Positions 54,742 to 63,585 are shown, counted from the first letter of the stretch. The stretch is 64,000 nt of DNA from Myxococcales bacterium (GCA_016706225.1 JADJKB010000014.1:124001-188000), one strand, 5' to 3'. Made by a program: numbers and translations. The notes: generated from the letters alone by a model not told the origin.

Positions 54742-57248
54742 CCCTCCCGGCGCTTGGCTCCGCGCTGCAACATGAACAAGAACGCCGGCAAGAACAGCAC
54801 CGCGGCCAGCACGCAGATGATCTCGCCGACTGACGCCGCGAGACCGAAGCTCACGATGCCGCGGTTGATGGACAGCATCAGGGCCAGGTACCCGATGGTG
54901 GTGGTCAGCGAGCAGAGCACGACCGCGCCCCCAGTCTCGACGACCACGCCGTAGAGCTTGTCCGGGCCCTCTATGCGGTAACGCTGCATCAGGTTGTGGG
55001 CGTATTCCGCGGCAATGCCGATGGTGATCGGCAGCGTCACGAAGTTCAGGAAGTTGAGCTGGATCTTCTTCAGGTACATGAAGGCCAGGAGGCCCGTGAT
55101 GCCCAGCACCCAGGGTAAGAACACGCCCCAGGCCGCCCGCTGGATACCGAACGCCACCAGGATGATCGCGATGGAGCCGAGGGCCGAAACGGCGATGGCC
55201 TTGGGCGCGTCTTCACCCACGGTCTTGATCATGTCCGCGAAGATCACGGCACGCCCCGAGCCCCGGATGACCTCGCCGGTGGGCAGCTTCGTCTCGCGGA
55301 AGCTGTCGGCCCAGCGCATCAGGTAATGGGCGTCCCAGACGCTCTCGCCGGAGCGCGGCACGATGTACACGATGTTGCCCCGAGTGCCGTTCTTCTCGGT
55401 GAACGGCCGCGCCACTTGCTCCGGCAGGTCCGCGATGCCGATGGCTTTGAGCTGTCCCTTGGGCATGTGCGGCTCGAGCTTCTGCCAGTCCGCGTCGTTG
55501 ATGACGCCGTGCTTGCGGGCGCGCTCGACGCGATCGCGGATGGTCTCGATGAGCGGGAGCTTCTCGTCTTGCCGATCGGGCAAGAGCGAGTAGACGGTGA
55601 CCACCTTCTCGAAGGGCTTCTTGCCCTCCGGCGCGGCGGCGTGGCGCTTGTCGAGCTCGGCCTTGAGCATCGGCACCTGGTCCAGGCGATCCGTCATGAT
55701 CGCCATGCCGTCCTGACCCATGCGACCGACGGCGCGGTCCACCTTCTTGCTCGTCTCGCCAGCGGCGGTGCGGTCCTTGCGCTCGTTCCGCACGTTGGCC
55801 ATGTCGTATTCCATCGGGTCGCGCGACAGGTACATCGCGGAGAGCGCGACGGAGGCGATGCCCAGGACCACGCCGATGGCGCTCAGCGTGCGCGGCGCGA
55901 AACGCGCCAGCTTGGCGAAGGCGACGCCGTAATAGCCGCGCGCCCGGGTCAGCCGGGTGCTCTCGCTCGGCTTGAACATCGGCGAGATCCCCTCGCTGGC
56001 GGCCAGGAGCGCCGGCAGGAACAGGTACGTGGCCAGCCAGCACAGCAACATGCCGTAGCCACCGATGATGCCGAAGTGCTTGAAGCCGCGGAAGTCGGTG
56101 ACGATGAGAGAGCCGTAGGCCAGGCAAGCCGTGCCCGCGGCCGACAGCGTGGGCACCCAGGAGTCCTTGTGCGCGATCAGGAGCGCCTCGGGCACGCTCA
56201 GGTGCTGGTCACGGCGCGCCTCGATGTAACGCGCCATGTACATGATGCCGTAGTTGATGCCATTGCCCGCGATGATGCTCACCAGGAAACCGGTGGAGCT
56301 GTTCAGGTAGCCGATGGTGAAACGCGTGAGCCCGAAGGTCCACAGCAGGGCCACGAGAATCGTCGCGCCCATCACCACCACCGTGCGGATGCGCAGGAAA
56401 AACAGCAGCACGCTGACCAGCACGCCCGCCACACCCCAGCCGCCCACGTGGCTCAGGTCGTTGACGATGGCGTCGTATTCCTCGCCGCTGGTGATGAGGT
56501 CGCCGGTGTAGTGAACCTCCATCGTGGCATCGATGGCCCTGGGGTTCGTGTCGGCCACCGCCGCGGCGACGGCCGCCTTGAGCTCGGTGGTCGCCTTCTT
56601 GCCCGAGGCGGGCGTTCGCACGATGACCGCGACGTGGGTGCCGTCGGCGTTCATGTAGTAGTTGTCCCGATAAGGCGGCGCGTCCTTGACCGGTTTTTCG
56701 TCCTTCTTCTTGGGGGTCAGCCGCTTCTCGATGTCGTCCGCCGTGAGCGGCGGCGGCGCCTCCGTCTCGTCGTCGTCGAGGAGCGTCCCCTGCTTCTTCG
56801 CGATCTCGTAGTCGTAGCGCTCGACCACCTCGTCGTGCGCCTGCTTGAGGTCGTCGTAGGCGGCGTAGAAGAGCTTGTTCTTCTCGAAGAAAGCCCGGGC
56901 GTCCTGCACGCCGTAGTCCACCGCGCCCACCCGCTCGGGTCCGAGCGCCGTGAGCCGAGGCACGAGCTGATCCACGAAACGCTTCAGGCCCTCGGGGTTC
57001 GCCTTCGGCACCTCGGCGACGATCGACAGCGTCGAAACGCCGGCCAGGCGCTGCGAGACCCGACGCATCTCGATCACGCTGGGCTTGTTGTCGGGGAGCA
57101 GCTCGGCGAAGTCCGACTTGAAGCCCAAGCCCAGGGTGGACCAAGCCGCAGGCAGGAGGCTCACCACGGCGATCGCGATGAACAGCCAGGGACGCCTGGC
57201 CTGCAGCTCTCCGAGACGTTGCAGCACAGTCGGGAAGCGGTGAGTCAT
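54738..57248 (-). CDS. RND/MMPL-family transporter
   Basis: 836 residues in the two-fold RND layout: helix 1 (PWLFIAIAVVSLLPAAW), a large periplasmic loop (about 45-255), five helices (VGGWGVAGVLVSVLLFFLR onward), a second helix-loop unit and five C-terminal helices ending FLPAFLFMLQRG. GNGINYGIMYMARYIEARRD in the first helix block and EYAHNLMQRYR in the second resemble MMPL/HpnN-type lipid or hopanoid exporters, not drug pumps with AcrB-like proton residues. Substrate unknown. It appears to form a unit with the 39-residue peptide gene upstream and the zinc-ribbon gene downstream. Confidence 0.87.
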   Translation of the reverse strand: MTHRFPTVLQRLGELQARRPWLFIAIAVVSLLPAAWSTLGLGFKSDFAELLPDNKPSVIEMRRVSQRLAGVSTLSIVAEVPKANPEGLKRFVDQLVPRLTALGPERVGAVDYGVQDARAFFEKNKLFYAAYDDLKQAHDEVVERYDYEIAKKQGTLLDDDETEAPPPLTADDIEKRLTPKKKDEKPVKDAPPYRDNYYMNADGTHVAVIVRTPASGKKATTELKAAVAAAVADTNPRAIDATMEVHYTGDLITSGEEYDAIVNDLSHVGGWGVAGVLVSVLLFFLRIRTVVVMGATILVALLWTFGLTRFTIGYLNSSTGFLVSIIAGNGINYGIMYMARYIEARRDQHLSVPEALLIAHKDSWVPTLSAAGTACLAYGSLIVTDFRGFKHFGIIGGYGMLLCWLATYLFLPALLAASEGISPMFKPSESTRLTRARGYYGVAFAKLARFAPRTLSAIGVVLGIASVALSAMYLSRDPMEYDMANVRNERKDRTAAGETSKKVDRAVGRMGQDGMAIMTDRLDQVPMLKAELDKRHAAAPEGKKPFEKVVTVYSLLPDRQDEKLPLIETIRDRVERARKHGVINDADWQKLEPHMPKGQLKAIGIADLPEQVARPFTEKNGTRGNIVYIVPRSGESVWDAHYLMRWADSFRETKLPTGEVIRGSGRAVIFADMIKTVGEDAPKAIAVSALGSIAIILVAFGIQRAAWGVFLPWVLGITGLLAFMYLKKIQLNFLNFVTLPITIGIAAEYAHNLMQRYRIEGPDKLYGVVVETGGAVVLCSLTTTIGYLALMLSINRGIVSFGLAASVGEIICVLAAVLFLPAFLFMLQRGAKRREG

Positions 57249-57333
57249 CGAGCGTCCGTTTTCCCAATACCAGGAGCGCGGCGGCGGGGCGAGCAGCGTG
57301 TTTCGTCGCGTTCGCCCCGCGCCGAGCCGCCCT

Positions 57334-57453
57334 TCAGGGCGTCAAGCCGAACAGGGCTGCGAGTTTCAAGAGGATCAGTCTCATTGGGATCAGCACCCAC
57401 AAAAGGTCAGCGAGCTTCGAGCCTTTGGGCTCGGAATTGTCTTCCGTGCTCAT
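57334..57453 (-). CDS. 39-residue membrane peptide
   Basis: Starts at ATG 57453 with a GGAGG ribosome-binding site 7 bases upstream and ends at TGA 57334. The peptide is MSTEDNSEPKGSKLADLL followed by WVLIPMRLILLKLAALFGLTP: a charged start and one hydrophobic helix with a central Arg and Lys. Good start signals and a single-pass layout make it a credible small protein. It lies 85 bp upstream of the RND transporter gene on the same strand, so it may be a small accessory subunit or regulator of that transporter. No family recognised. Confidence 0.6.
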   Translation of the reverse strand: MSTEDNSEPKGSKLADLLWVLIPMRLILLKLAALFGLTP

Positions 57454-57567
57454 GAACGAGCCTCCGGGAACGAGATGAGGATCGGCATCGAACGTTCGTC
57501 GCAGCGCGACGACGCGAGAGCGTGCGTGCCCGAGCGAGCTCGGGCAGAACGCGGCTTTGGAATCGAC

Positions 57568-57936
57568 TCAGGCGCTCGAGGGATGCGGCGCCGAGTCCGG
57601 CGGGGCCACGCGCCGGCACACGCGCCGGATCGATTCGCGCTGGTCCATGAGCCACGCTCTGGGTGAGAGCTGGCTGCTCCCGAAGCCCTGGACCCGCCTC
57701 GCGAGCGGCCAGCCCGGAGTCGGAGGTGGGAGGCAAGCGAGCTCCGCCCGGAGCGGCGGCGGCGCGACCCGAAGCGGCGCCGCACGGTGTGCGTCACAGA
57801 CCCCGGAGTCCTTCGGTGCCTGTTCGGAGAGCGTGCTCGACTGCCACAGCGAGTCGAACCAGGCCGGCAGGCGCAGGGGCACCGCGGACAGCGCGACCAG
57901 CGTCAGAAGGACGACGGACGCGACGAAGCGGCGCAC
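57568..57936 (-). CDS. Possible small secreted protein
   Basis: 122 residues from GTG 57936 (a frame without a good start extends to 57999). VRRFVASVVLLTLVALSAVP is a good signal peptide. The rest is Pro/Arg/Ser-rich with two cysteines (SGVCDAH, AELACLPP) and no recognised domain. The ribosome-binding site is poor. It is on the strand of the RND unit and divergent from ffh. The signal sequence is the main support. Confidence 0.4.
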   Translation of the reverse strand: MRRFVASVVLLTLVALSAVPLRLPAWFDSLWQSSTLSEQAPKDSGVCDAHRAAPLRVAPPPLRAELACLPPPTPGWPLARRVQGFGSSQLSPRAWLMDQRESIRRVCRRVAPPDSAPHPSSA

Positions 57937-58070
57937 GCCGGAGCTATGTGCCAAGGGCCCCGCCCAGTCAACTGGGCTGCCGAGCGCGGCGCGGGGCAAC
58001 CCGGGGCATTAGCGGCATTTTCCCTGCTCTCTTGGCGCCGCCGGAGCTGTGCTAAGACGCTCGCTCCACC

Positions 58071-59675
58071 GTGTTCGAAGCGCTCACCAAAGGCTTTCGA
58101 GAAGCCAAGAATCGTCTCGCTGGGCTCGCCGAGCTGAACGAGAACAACATCAAGCCCGCACTCAACGAGGTGCGCCTGTCGCTCCTGGAGGCGGACGTCG
58201 AGATCGGCGTCGTCAAGCGCTTCCTCTCGCGCGTCGAGCAGAAGGCCGTCGGGCAGACGGTGCAGACCCGGGTGAAGCACGGCGGCGAGACCATCCGTGT
58301 CAGCGCCGAGGATCAGTTCGTCAAGGTTTGCCACGACGAGCTGATCGAGATGATGCAGAGCGACGCGGAGCCCGTCGCCTGGTCGGACAAGGGACAGCGC
58401 ACCGCCGTGATGATGGTGGGCCTGCAGGGCTCCGGCAAGACGACCACCGCGGCCAAGCTGGCCCGCTGGTTCGAGAAGCAAGACAAGAAGCCGATGCTGG
58501 TGGCGGCCGACATGCAGCGCCCCGCCGCCGTCGAGCAGCTGAAGGTGCTGGGCGATCAGATCGGCATCCCGGTCTTCAACATCGCCGGGGCCACCCCGCT
58601 CGACATCTGCACGCAAGCCGACGCCGAGGCGAAGAAGCTCGGACGCGACGTGGTCATCTACGACACCGCCGGCCGCCTCGCCATCGACGAGCCGCTGATG
58701 CAGGAGCTGGCGGCGATCAAGAGCGCCATCCAGCCGGGGAACATCTACCTGGTCGTCGACGCCATGATCGGCCAAGACGCGGTGCAGACCGCGAAGTCGT
58801 TCAACGAGCGCCTGGGCATCACCGGAGTCGTCCTCACCAAGCTCGACGGCGACGCCCGCGGTGGCGCCGCGCTCAGCGTGCGCGAGGTCACCGGCGCGCC
58901 CATCGTCTTTTCGGGCGTCGGCGAGACGCTGGACAAGCTCGAGCCTTTCCGCCCCGAAGGCATGGCGAGCCGCGTGCTCGGCATGGGCGACGTGGTGGGG
59001 CTGATCCAGGACTTCGAAGGGGTCGTCGATCAGAAAAAGGCCGAAGAAGACGCCCTGCGCATGATGCAGGGCGAGTTCACGCTCGAGGACTTCCTGAACC
59101 AGGTGCGGATGATCCAGCAGATGGGATCGCTGAAGGACCTGGTCGAGAAGATCCCGGGCATGGGCGGCATGATCCCGCCCGGCACGAACCTGGACGACAA
59201 GGAGCTGATCCGCATCCAGGCCATGATTCAGTCGATGACGCTGCAGGAGCGCAAGGACCCCCACACGCTGATCCGCGAGCCGGGCCGCGTGAAGCGCATC
59301 GCCAAGGGTTCGGCTCAGCCCGAGCAGGGTGTGACCGAGCTGATCCAGAAGTTCCTGTTCATGAAGCAGATGATGGGCGGCATGGGCGGCATGGGCGACA
59401 TGGGCATGCTCGGGCGCATCCCGGGCATGAAGAACATCGCCGCTGCGCGCCAGCTCAAGAAGGCGATGAAGGGCGGCGGCATGCCCGGCATGGGTATGCC
59501 CGGCATGGGCTTCCCCGGCATGCCCGGCATGGGCATGCCCGGCATGGGCATGCCCGGCATGGGCTTCCCCGGCATGGGTATGCCGACGATCTCGCCCCCG
59601 GTGTCGCTGGTGAGGCGCACGCCGCCCTTCTGCAGCTCTTGCTTCAGCCGAGCCGGCGTCCAGGTGTCAGGCTGA
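58071..59675 (+). CDS. ffh: Signal recognition particle GTPase Ffh with a chimeric C-terminus
   Basis: The GTG start at 58071 leads into VFEALTKGFREAKNRLAGLA. The N and G domains are complete: GLQGSGKTTTAAKLA, DTAGRLAID and TKLDGDARGG. The M domain (FTLEDFLNQVRMIQQMGSLK to FLFMKQMMGGMGG) is also complete, so signal-peptide and 4.5S RNA binding should be retained. After residue about 465 the tail is Gly/Met/Pro repeats. At 59584 native sequence stops and the frame runs 30 more codons through DNA transduced with IS91-like copy 3 (TISPPVSLVRRTPPFC and on). Ffh delivers ribosomes with signal sequences to FtsY at the membrane and is normally essential. Confidence 0.93.
   Translation: MFEALTKGFREAKNRLAGLAELNENNIKPALNEVRLSLLEADVEIGVVKRFLSRVEQKAVGQTVQTRVKHGGETIRVSAEDQFVKVCHDELIEMMQSDAEPVAWSDKGQRTAVMMVGLQGSGKTTTAAKLARWFEKQDKKPMLVAADMQRPAAVEQLKVLGDQIGIPVFNIAGATPLDICTQADAEAKKLGRDVVIYDTAGRLAIDEPLMQELAAIKSAIQPGNIYLVVDAMIGQDAVQTAKSFNERLGITGVVLTKLDGDARGGAALSVREVTGAPIVFSGVGETLDKLEPFRPEGMASRVLGMGDVVGLIQDFEGVVDQKKAEEDALRMMQGEFTLEDFLNQVRMIQQMGSLKDLVEKIPGMGGMIPPGTNLDDKELIRIQAMIQSMTLQERKDPHTLIREPGRVKRIAKGSAQPEQGVTELIQKFLFMKQMMGGMGGMGDMGMLGRIPGMKNIAAARQLKKAMKGGGMPGMGMPGMGFPGMPGMGMPGMGMPGMGFPGMGMPTISPPVSLVRRTPPFCSSCFSRAGVQVSG
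59470..59585 (+). repeat. Gly-Met-Pro tandem repeat in the ffh tail
   Basis: Units of GGCATGCCC / GGCATGGGC with occasional GGCTTCCCC encode GMPGMG and GFPGM. Period 9-18 bp. All changes keep the frame. The repeat ends abruptly where the transduced IS-linked sequence begins. Confidence 0.8.
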
Positions 59676-59809
59676 CGGATTACCCGTTCGAGCGAAGCCT
59701 GCCGGTGTTCTTCAGCCTCTCCGCTGCGTTCGCGCAGCGGCCGGAAGATCGAGGACGAGGCGGAGGCGCGGCGGTGCCTGGCCGCAGCGAAGCGGAAGGG
59801 CCTGAGCGC
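59584..59809 (+). repeat. Transduced flank of IS91-like copy 3
   Basis: About 226 bp nearly identical to 52385-52610, including 64 bp of the glmS fragment and the TTCG hairpin. It joins the ffh repeat directly to the left end of copy 3. Its left boundary lies inside the glmS fragment, about 270 bp short of the boundary seen at copy 2. Confidence 0.82.
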
Positions 59810-61301
59810 CGGACTTGTTGGCGCGGGCTTGGGTGATCGCGGAGGGAGCTCGGGCGCGGCGGGTCGCGGCGGGTGGCGATCGCCGCCGGCGGCCGCCGGT
59901 TCGCCACCCGGAGTCCGCGCATTTGCGAGGAAACATCGGCCTTCCGGGGTGGCACGCCGCTGGCCATAGCGCCGTCGTGTGGGCCACCCCGCACACACCC
60001 GTCCCGAGCCCTCGCGCGTCCGGCATCGACCGGAGAGCACGCTGCTCTACCAGACAGTGGCGGAGCACTGGCCGGCGTTCCTCGAGCGCGCGGACGAGCA
60101 CGGCGGCCTGCCGCGCTTCGTGGTGAAAGAGTTCGAGGCCTACCTGCGCTGCGGGCAGCTGGAGCACGGCTGCCTGCACCTTGTGTGTCGTGACTGCGGG
60201 TACTCCGAGCTCGTCGCGCTCAGTTGCAAGAAGCGCGGGTTCTGTCCATCCTGTTTGGGCCGCCGGATGGCCGACACCGCGGTGCACTCGGTGAGCAGGA
60301 GCTGCCGGAGCTCTGCTTTGACGAGCCGGGGCTGGCTGCGTGTTACGCGGCGGCAGCTCAGGGCATTGGCGTGAGCGGTGAGCGTGCAGGCAAGCCGCTC
60401 TTGCGGTTGGTCGTGCCGGCGGAGTTGCCCGAGCGCTCGCGTGCCGCGGACGCGACGGATGCGCCCATCGCGGAGGTGCGCGGCATCAACTTGCATGCGG
60501 CGCAGGTCATCGACGGCCGAGATCGGCGACGAGTGGAGCGGCTCGCTAAATACATCACGCGCCCTCCGATCGCGCAGGACCGCCTCGAGCGCCGGCAGGA
60601 CGGCAGGCTCGAGCTCATCTTCAAGAAAGGTGGCGGGACGGCACCCGCGCGCTGGTGCTCGAGCCCCACGACCTGATTGCGCGGTTGGTGGCGGCCGTGC
60701 CGCCTCACGCTTTCACATGCTCCGGTATTTCGGGGTGCTCTCGAGCCACTCATCGCGCCGGCCCCTCGTCGTGCCCAAGCCGCCCGTGGATGCGGCCTGT
60801 CACAAGCCACCTCCGGCTCGAGGCGATCAGCTCGAGCTGCTCGGCGAGAAGGACGATGCGCCGGTCGGGCGGAAGCGGTGGGCGTGGTTGCTGGCGCACG
60901 TGTTCGCGGCCGATGTCGAGACGTGCCCGCGTTGCTCCGGCCCGATGAGGTGGGCGGAGGTCGCCACGAGTCCGCGCGGCCATCACGCGGCTGATTGCGG
61001 AGCACGAGGACGGCCTCGGATCGAGAGCGCCGCCCACGGCGGAGTCCCCGTCCGCGTGCCCGAGCAATTGGGGATGGGGTTCGGGAGGGGGTGAGGCGAC
61101 CGGCGACTTCGCTGGGGCGGAGGTGTGTGTCGCGCGCTTGGCGAGGGTGATCGAGCTCGGCAGAGGACCCGGCGAGCCCAATCGGCGCCCGGCGAGCCCA
61201 ATCGGCGCCGGGGGTCGGGGTGCGGAGGTGATCTCGACCCGAAGCCGTCGAGCGCGTACTCTCGGCTTGGTGGGTTTTGGCAGTTCAAATGCCCTATGCG
61301 C
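59810..61301 (+). mobile_element. IS91-like element, copy 3 (deleted)
   Basis: 1492 bp with the same right end as the other copies and two right-end repeat units as in copy 2. It lacks the 429-bp block corresponding to 53091-53519, with the same junction (GTGCAC-TCGGTGAGCAG) as copy 1. Several single-base differences from copy 2 (for example AAGAAAGGTGGCGGG near 60624) further break its gene. No target duplication. Confidence 0.85.
59979..61094 (+). pseudogene. IS91-family transposase remnant, copy 3
   Basis: The N-terminal zinc domain is intact (CGQLEHGCLHLVC to CPSCLGRRMADTAVH). The HUH segment is deleted, after which the tyrosine region and the C-terminal zinc motif continue in another frame with additional frameshifts. 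It cannot make active transposase but keeps both ends. Confidence 0.85.
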
Positions 61302-61364
61302 AGCCAAGAAGACAGCCGATTGCCCGACGCCGCCTGCGGTCCGACGCTTGCACGTGCACCCTAG

Positions 61365-61997
61365 ATGCTTTCGCCGCGTCCACTGGTCGCAGGCGCCCTG
61401 TCGATGCTCTTTTCCGGCGCTTGCGTGCCGGGCGCGTTGCCGCCCAGCCAGGTCTCGCTCTCCGGCGGCACGGACGGGCGCGCGTCGACGCCGACTACCT
61501 CCGCAGATCGCGAGACGGTGCTCCGCGGCACACTCGACCCGCAGCAGCTCTTCGAGTCCCAATCCTCACGAGCCGTGGACTTCGGAGCCGGGTACCGCCT
61601 CGATTTGCGCCAGGACGGGCGCACCGTGCACGGGCCGATCGCGGAGCTAGGCGTGTATCCGCTTCACCTCGAGCGCTTTCACACACGGGTCGGCTTGCGC
61701 AACATCGGCGAGATGTTGTTCGACGACACCCGCGACGGCGCACCCGGCTGGGCCTACACGCTAGCCGCGTCGGGCGAGCTCACGGGGTTCTTCAGCGGAG
61801 CGGACGTCGACGGCCGTCGCGGCGAGCTCGCGGCCTACGCCGCCCACGGCGAGGTGGGCTTCGGTGTGTTCGCCGGGATCACCCATCGGAGCTTGGGCGG
61901 CGAGCAAAGCGAGCTGTTCATTGCAGGGCTTTCCGCGCGCCTGCCGGCGGCGGCGTTCTTCTACGCGTGCGGCAAGTGCCTGACCGAGCTGCACTGA
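61365..61997 (+). CDS. Secreted protein of unknown function
   Basis: 210 residues. The signal ends MLFSGACVPG, possibly a lipobox. The rest is beta-rich with alternating hydrophobic strands (SRAVDFGAGYRLDLRQDGR, IAELGVYPLHLERF, GELAAYAAHGEVGFGVFAGI) and could be a small outer-membrane barrel or surface beta domain. Two cysteines sit near the end (YACGKCLTELH), a CxxC that might bind metal or form a disulfide. It starts 64 bp beyond the right end of IS91-like copy 3. No family recognised. Confidence 0.7.
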   Translation: MLSPRPLVAGALSMLFSGACVPGALPPSQVSLSGGTDGRASTPTTSADRETVLRGTLDPQQLFESQSSRAVDFGAGYRLDLRQDGRTVHGPIAELGVYPLHLERFHTRVGLRNIGEMLFDDTRDGAPGWAYTLAASGELTGFFSGADVDGRRGELAAYAAHGEVGFGVFAGITHRSLGGEQSELFIAGLSARLPAAAFFYACGKCLTELH

Positions 61998-62131
61998 GCC
62001 GTGGGTCGGCGCCGCAAACCCGAGCGGACGCGATCTGCCAGATCGGGGCGCAACGGGGCGAATTCGAGCGCACCTTGCGAATCTGCCCAAACGTCACTAC
62101 TCACATGGCCTACTCCATCGGAGGTCGCCCC

Positions 62132-62779
62132 ATGATTCGTGCTCGTTGGCTGGTCGCACTCGTTCCGTCGCTCCTGCTCGTCGCCTGTGGCGGCTCGAAA
62201 GCCGCTCCGCCCGCCAACCCCGAGCCGACGCCGCCCGCCGCCGAGGAGAAGAAGGCCGACGAGGCTGCGGACGGCGAAAAGGCCGACGAGAAGAAGGCAG
62301 AGGAGAAGAAGGAAGAAGCGCCCGCCGCGCTCAAGGGGCCCCTCGAGATCGCGATCGAAGGGCGAAGCGGCTCGAAGCTGACAGGCACGCTGACCCTCGA
62401 GCAGGTCGATGACGGCGTGAAGGTCAGCTTGATGGTCAAGAACGCGCCGCCCGGTCACCACGGTGCGCACATCCACGAGAAAGCCGACTGCAGCGCCCCC
62501 GACGCCAAGAGCGCGGGTGATCACTTCAACCCCGACGGGCACAAGCACGGGATGCCCCCCGGGGACGAGCGGCACCTCGGAGATCTCGGCAACCTCGACG
62601 TGGGCAAGAACGGCGAAGGCAAGATCGACATGGTCGTCAAAGGCGCGAACTTGATCCCCGGTGACAAGCACTCGTTCCTCGACCGCGGAGTGATCGTGCA
62701 CCAGAAGAAGGACGACGGCGGTCAGCCCACGGGCAACGCCGGCGGCCGGATCGGCTGCGGCGAAATCAAGGCCAAGTAA
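62132..62779 (+). CDS. sodC: Cu/Zn superoxide dismutase, lipoprotein
   Basis: 215 residues from ATG 62132 (GGAGG ribosome-binding site 8 bases upstream; ATG 62105 is less likely). The lipobox is LLLVAC. A Lys/Glu/Ala linker (about 25-70) precedes the SodC domain. Metal ligands are visible: GAHIHEKADC (two His and the disulfide Cys), GDHFNPDG, HKHG, RHLGDLGN with the zinc Asp, and GVIVHQKKDD. GGRIGCGEI supplies the second Cys and the usual C-terminal signature. The enzyme removes superoxide in the periplasm. Full-length and probably active. Confidence 0.93.
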   Translation: MIRARWLVALVPSLLLVACGGSKAAPPANPEPTPPAAEEKKADEAADGEKADEKKAEEKKEEAPAALKGPLEIAIEGRSGSKLTGTLTLEQVDDGVKVSLMVKNAPPGHHGAHIHEKADCSAPDAKSAGDHFNPDGHKHGMPPGDERHLGDLGNLDVGKNGEGKIDMVVKGANLIPGDKHSFLDRGVIVHQKKDDGGQPTGNAGGRIGCGEIKAK

Positions 62780-63021
62780 GCGCGAGAGCGCACTGGCCGA
62801 CTGGGCGCCCGCTGACTGCCCACGCGTGGCTGAGCTGCGCAATCACAGCGCGCAGCCGTGCCTTGGCTGCATCGCTTACGCCTGGACACGCGTTCGAGCC
62901 CCGTCCATGGAGCGGGCACAGCAGCAACTCCCTCGCGGAACACTGCGCGACCTACCGAGCGTGCCCGTTGGCACGGCGAGTGCCTCACGCCGCGCCAACT
63001 GACGCTCGGAAAGGATGAACC

Positions 63022-63486
63022 ATGCAAGCTCGCGAGGTCATGACACGCCAGCCCCACTGCTGCTCCATCGACCACGCGCTGAACGACGCGGCGCGCATCA
63101 TGTGGGAAAACGACACGGGGTTTCTGCCGGTGGTGGACGACTGCGGCAGCGTCGTCGGGGTCATCACCGACCGCGACATCTGCATGGCTGCGTACACCCA
63201 GGGCGTCTCGCTTGCGTCGGGAACCGTCGCGAGCGCGATGTCCCGCGACGTCGTCTCGGTCTCCCCGGGTGACTCGGTCAGAACCGTCGAGGCGCTCATG
63301 CGCCAAAACCAGATACGGCGCGTGCCCGTGTTGGATCAGAGCGGGCAGCCGTTGGGCGTGGTCACACTCGGCGACTTGGCGCGGCACGCCGAGCAGAACT
63401 CGCTCAGAAAAGCGCTCGAAGGTCTGCCGCTGGTCACGACGCTTGCGCAGATCTGTGAAGCGCGTTCGAGCGTCGCAGCCGAGTGA
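63022..63486 (+). CDS. CBS-domain pair protein
   Basis: 154 residues with two CBS motifs in tandem: MQAREVMTRQPHCCSIDHAL to VVGVITDRDICMA, then VASAMSRDVVSVSPGDSVRT to PLGVVTLGDLARHAE. Such pairs bind adenosine nucleotides and sense energy state, or act as regulatory modules for a partner enzyme. No fused catalytic domain. The start ATG has AAAGGA upstream. The 242-bp gap before it (62780-63021) holds no gene, only a small hairpin CGTGCC-CGTT-GGCACG at 62960-62975. Confidence 0.9.
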   Translation: MQAREVMTRQPHCCSIDHALNDAARIMWENDTGFLPVVDDCGSVVGVITDRDICMAAYTQGVSLASGTVASAMSRDVVSVSPGDSVRTVEALMRQNQIRRVPVLDQSGQPLGVVTLGDLARHAEQNSLRKALEGLPLVTTLAQICEARSSVAAE

Positions 63487-63585
63487 CGCAGTGTGACCGG
63501 TGTGCCCGTCGGAGCCGCCGGATTCCGCATGCTTTGCGCTCGACAGTGCGGGCGCTAGGTGGTGCGCTTGAGTCGGGTGCGTAGG

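Noticed and set aside
57407..57797. Other overlapping minus-strand frames between ffh and the RND gene
   Set aside because: They overlap the 39-residue and 122-residue candidates in other frames, lack signal sequences and ribosome-binding sites, and are compositional.
46290..61310. A conserved GTTC/CAAG-type target tetranucleotide at the right ends of the three IS91-like copies
   Set aside because: The bases after the shared end differ (TGCAAGG, ACCGCTC, AGCCAAG) with no common tetranucleotide at a fixed distance, so target specificity cannot be claimed.
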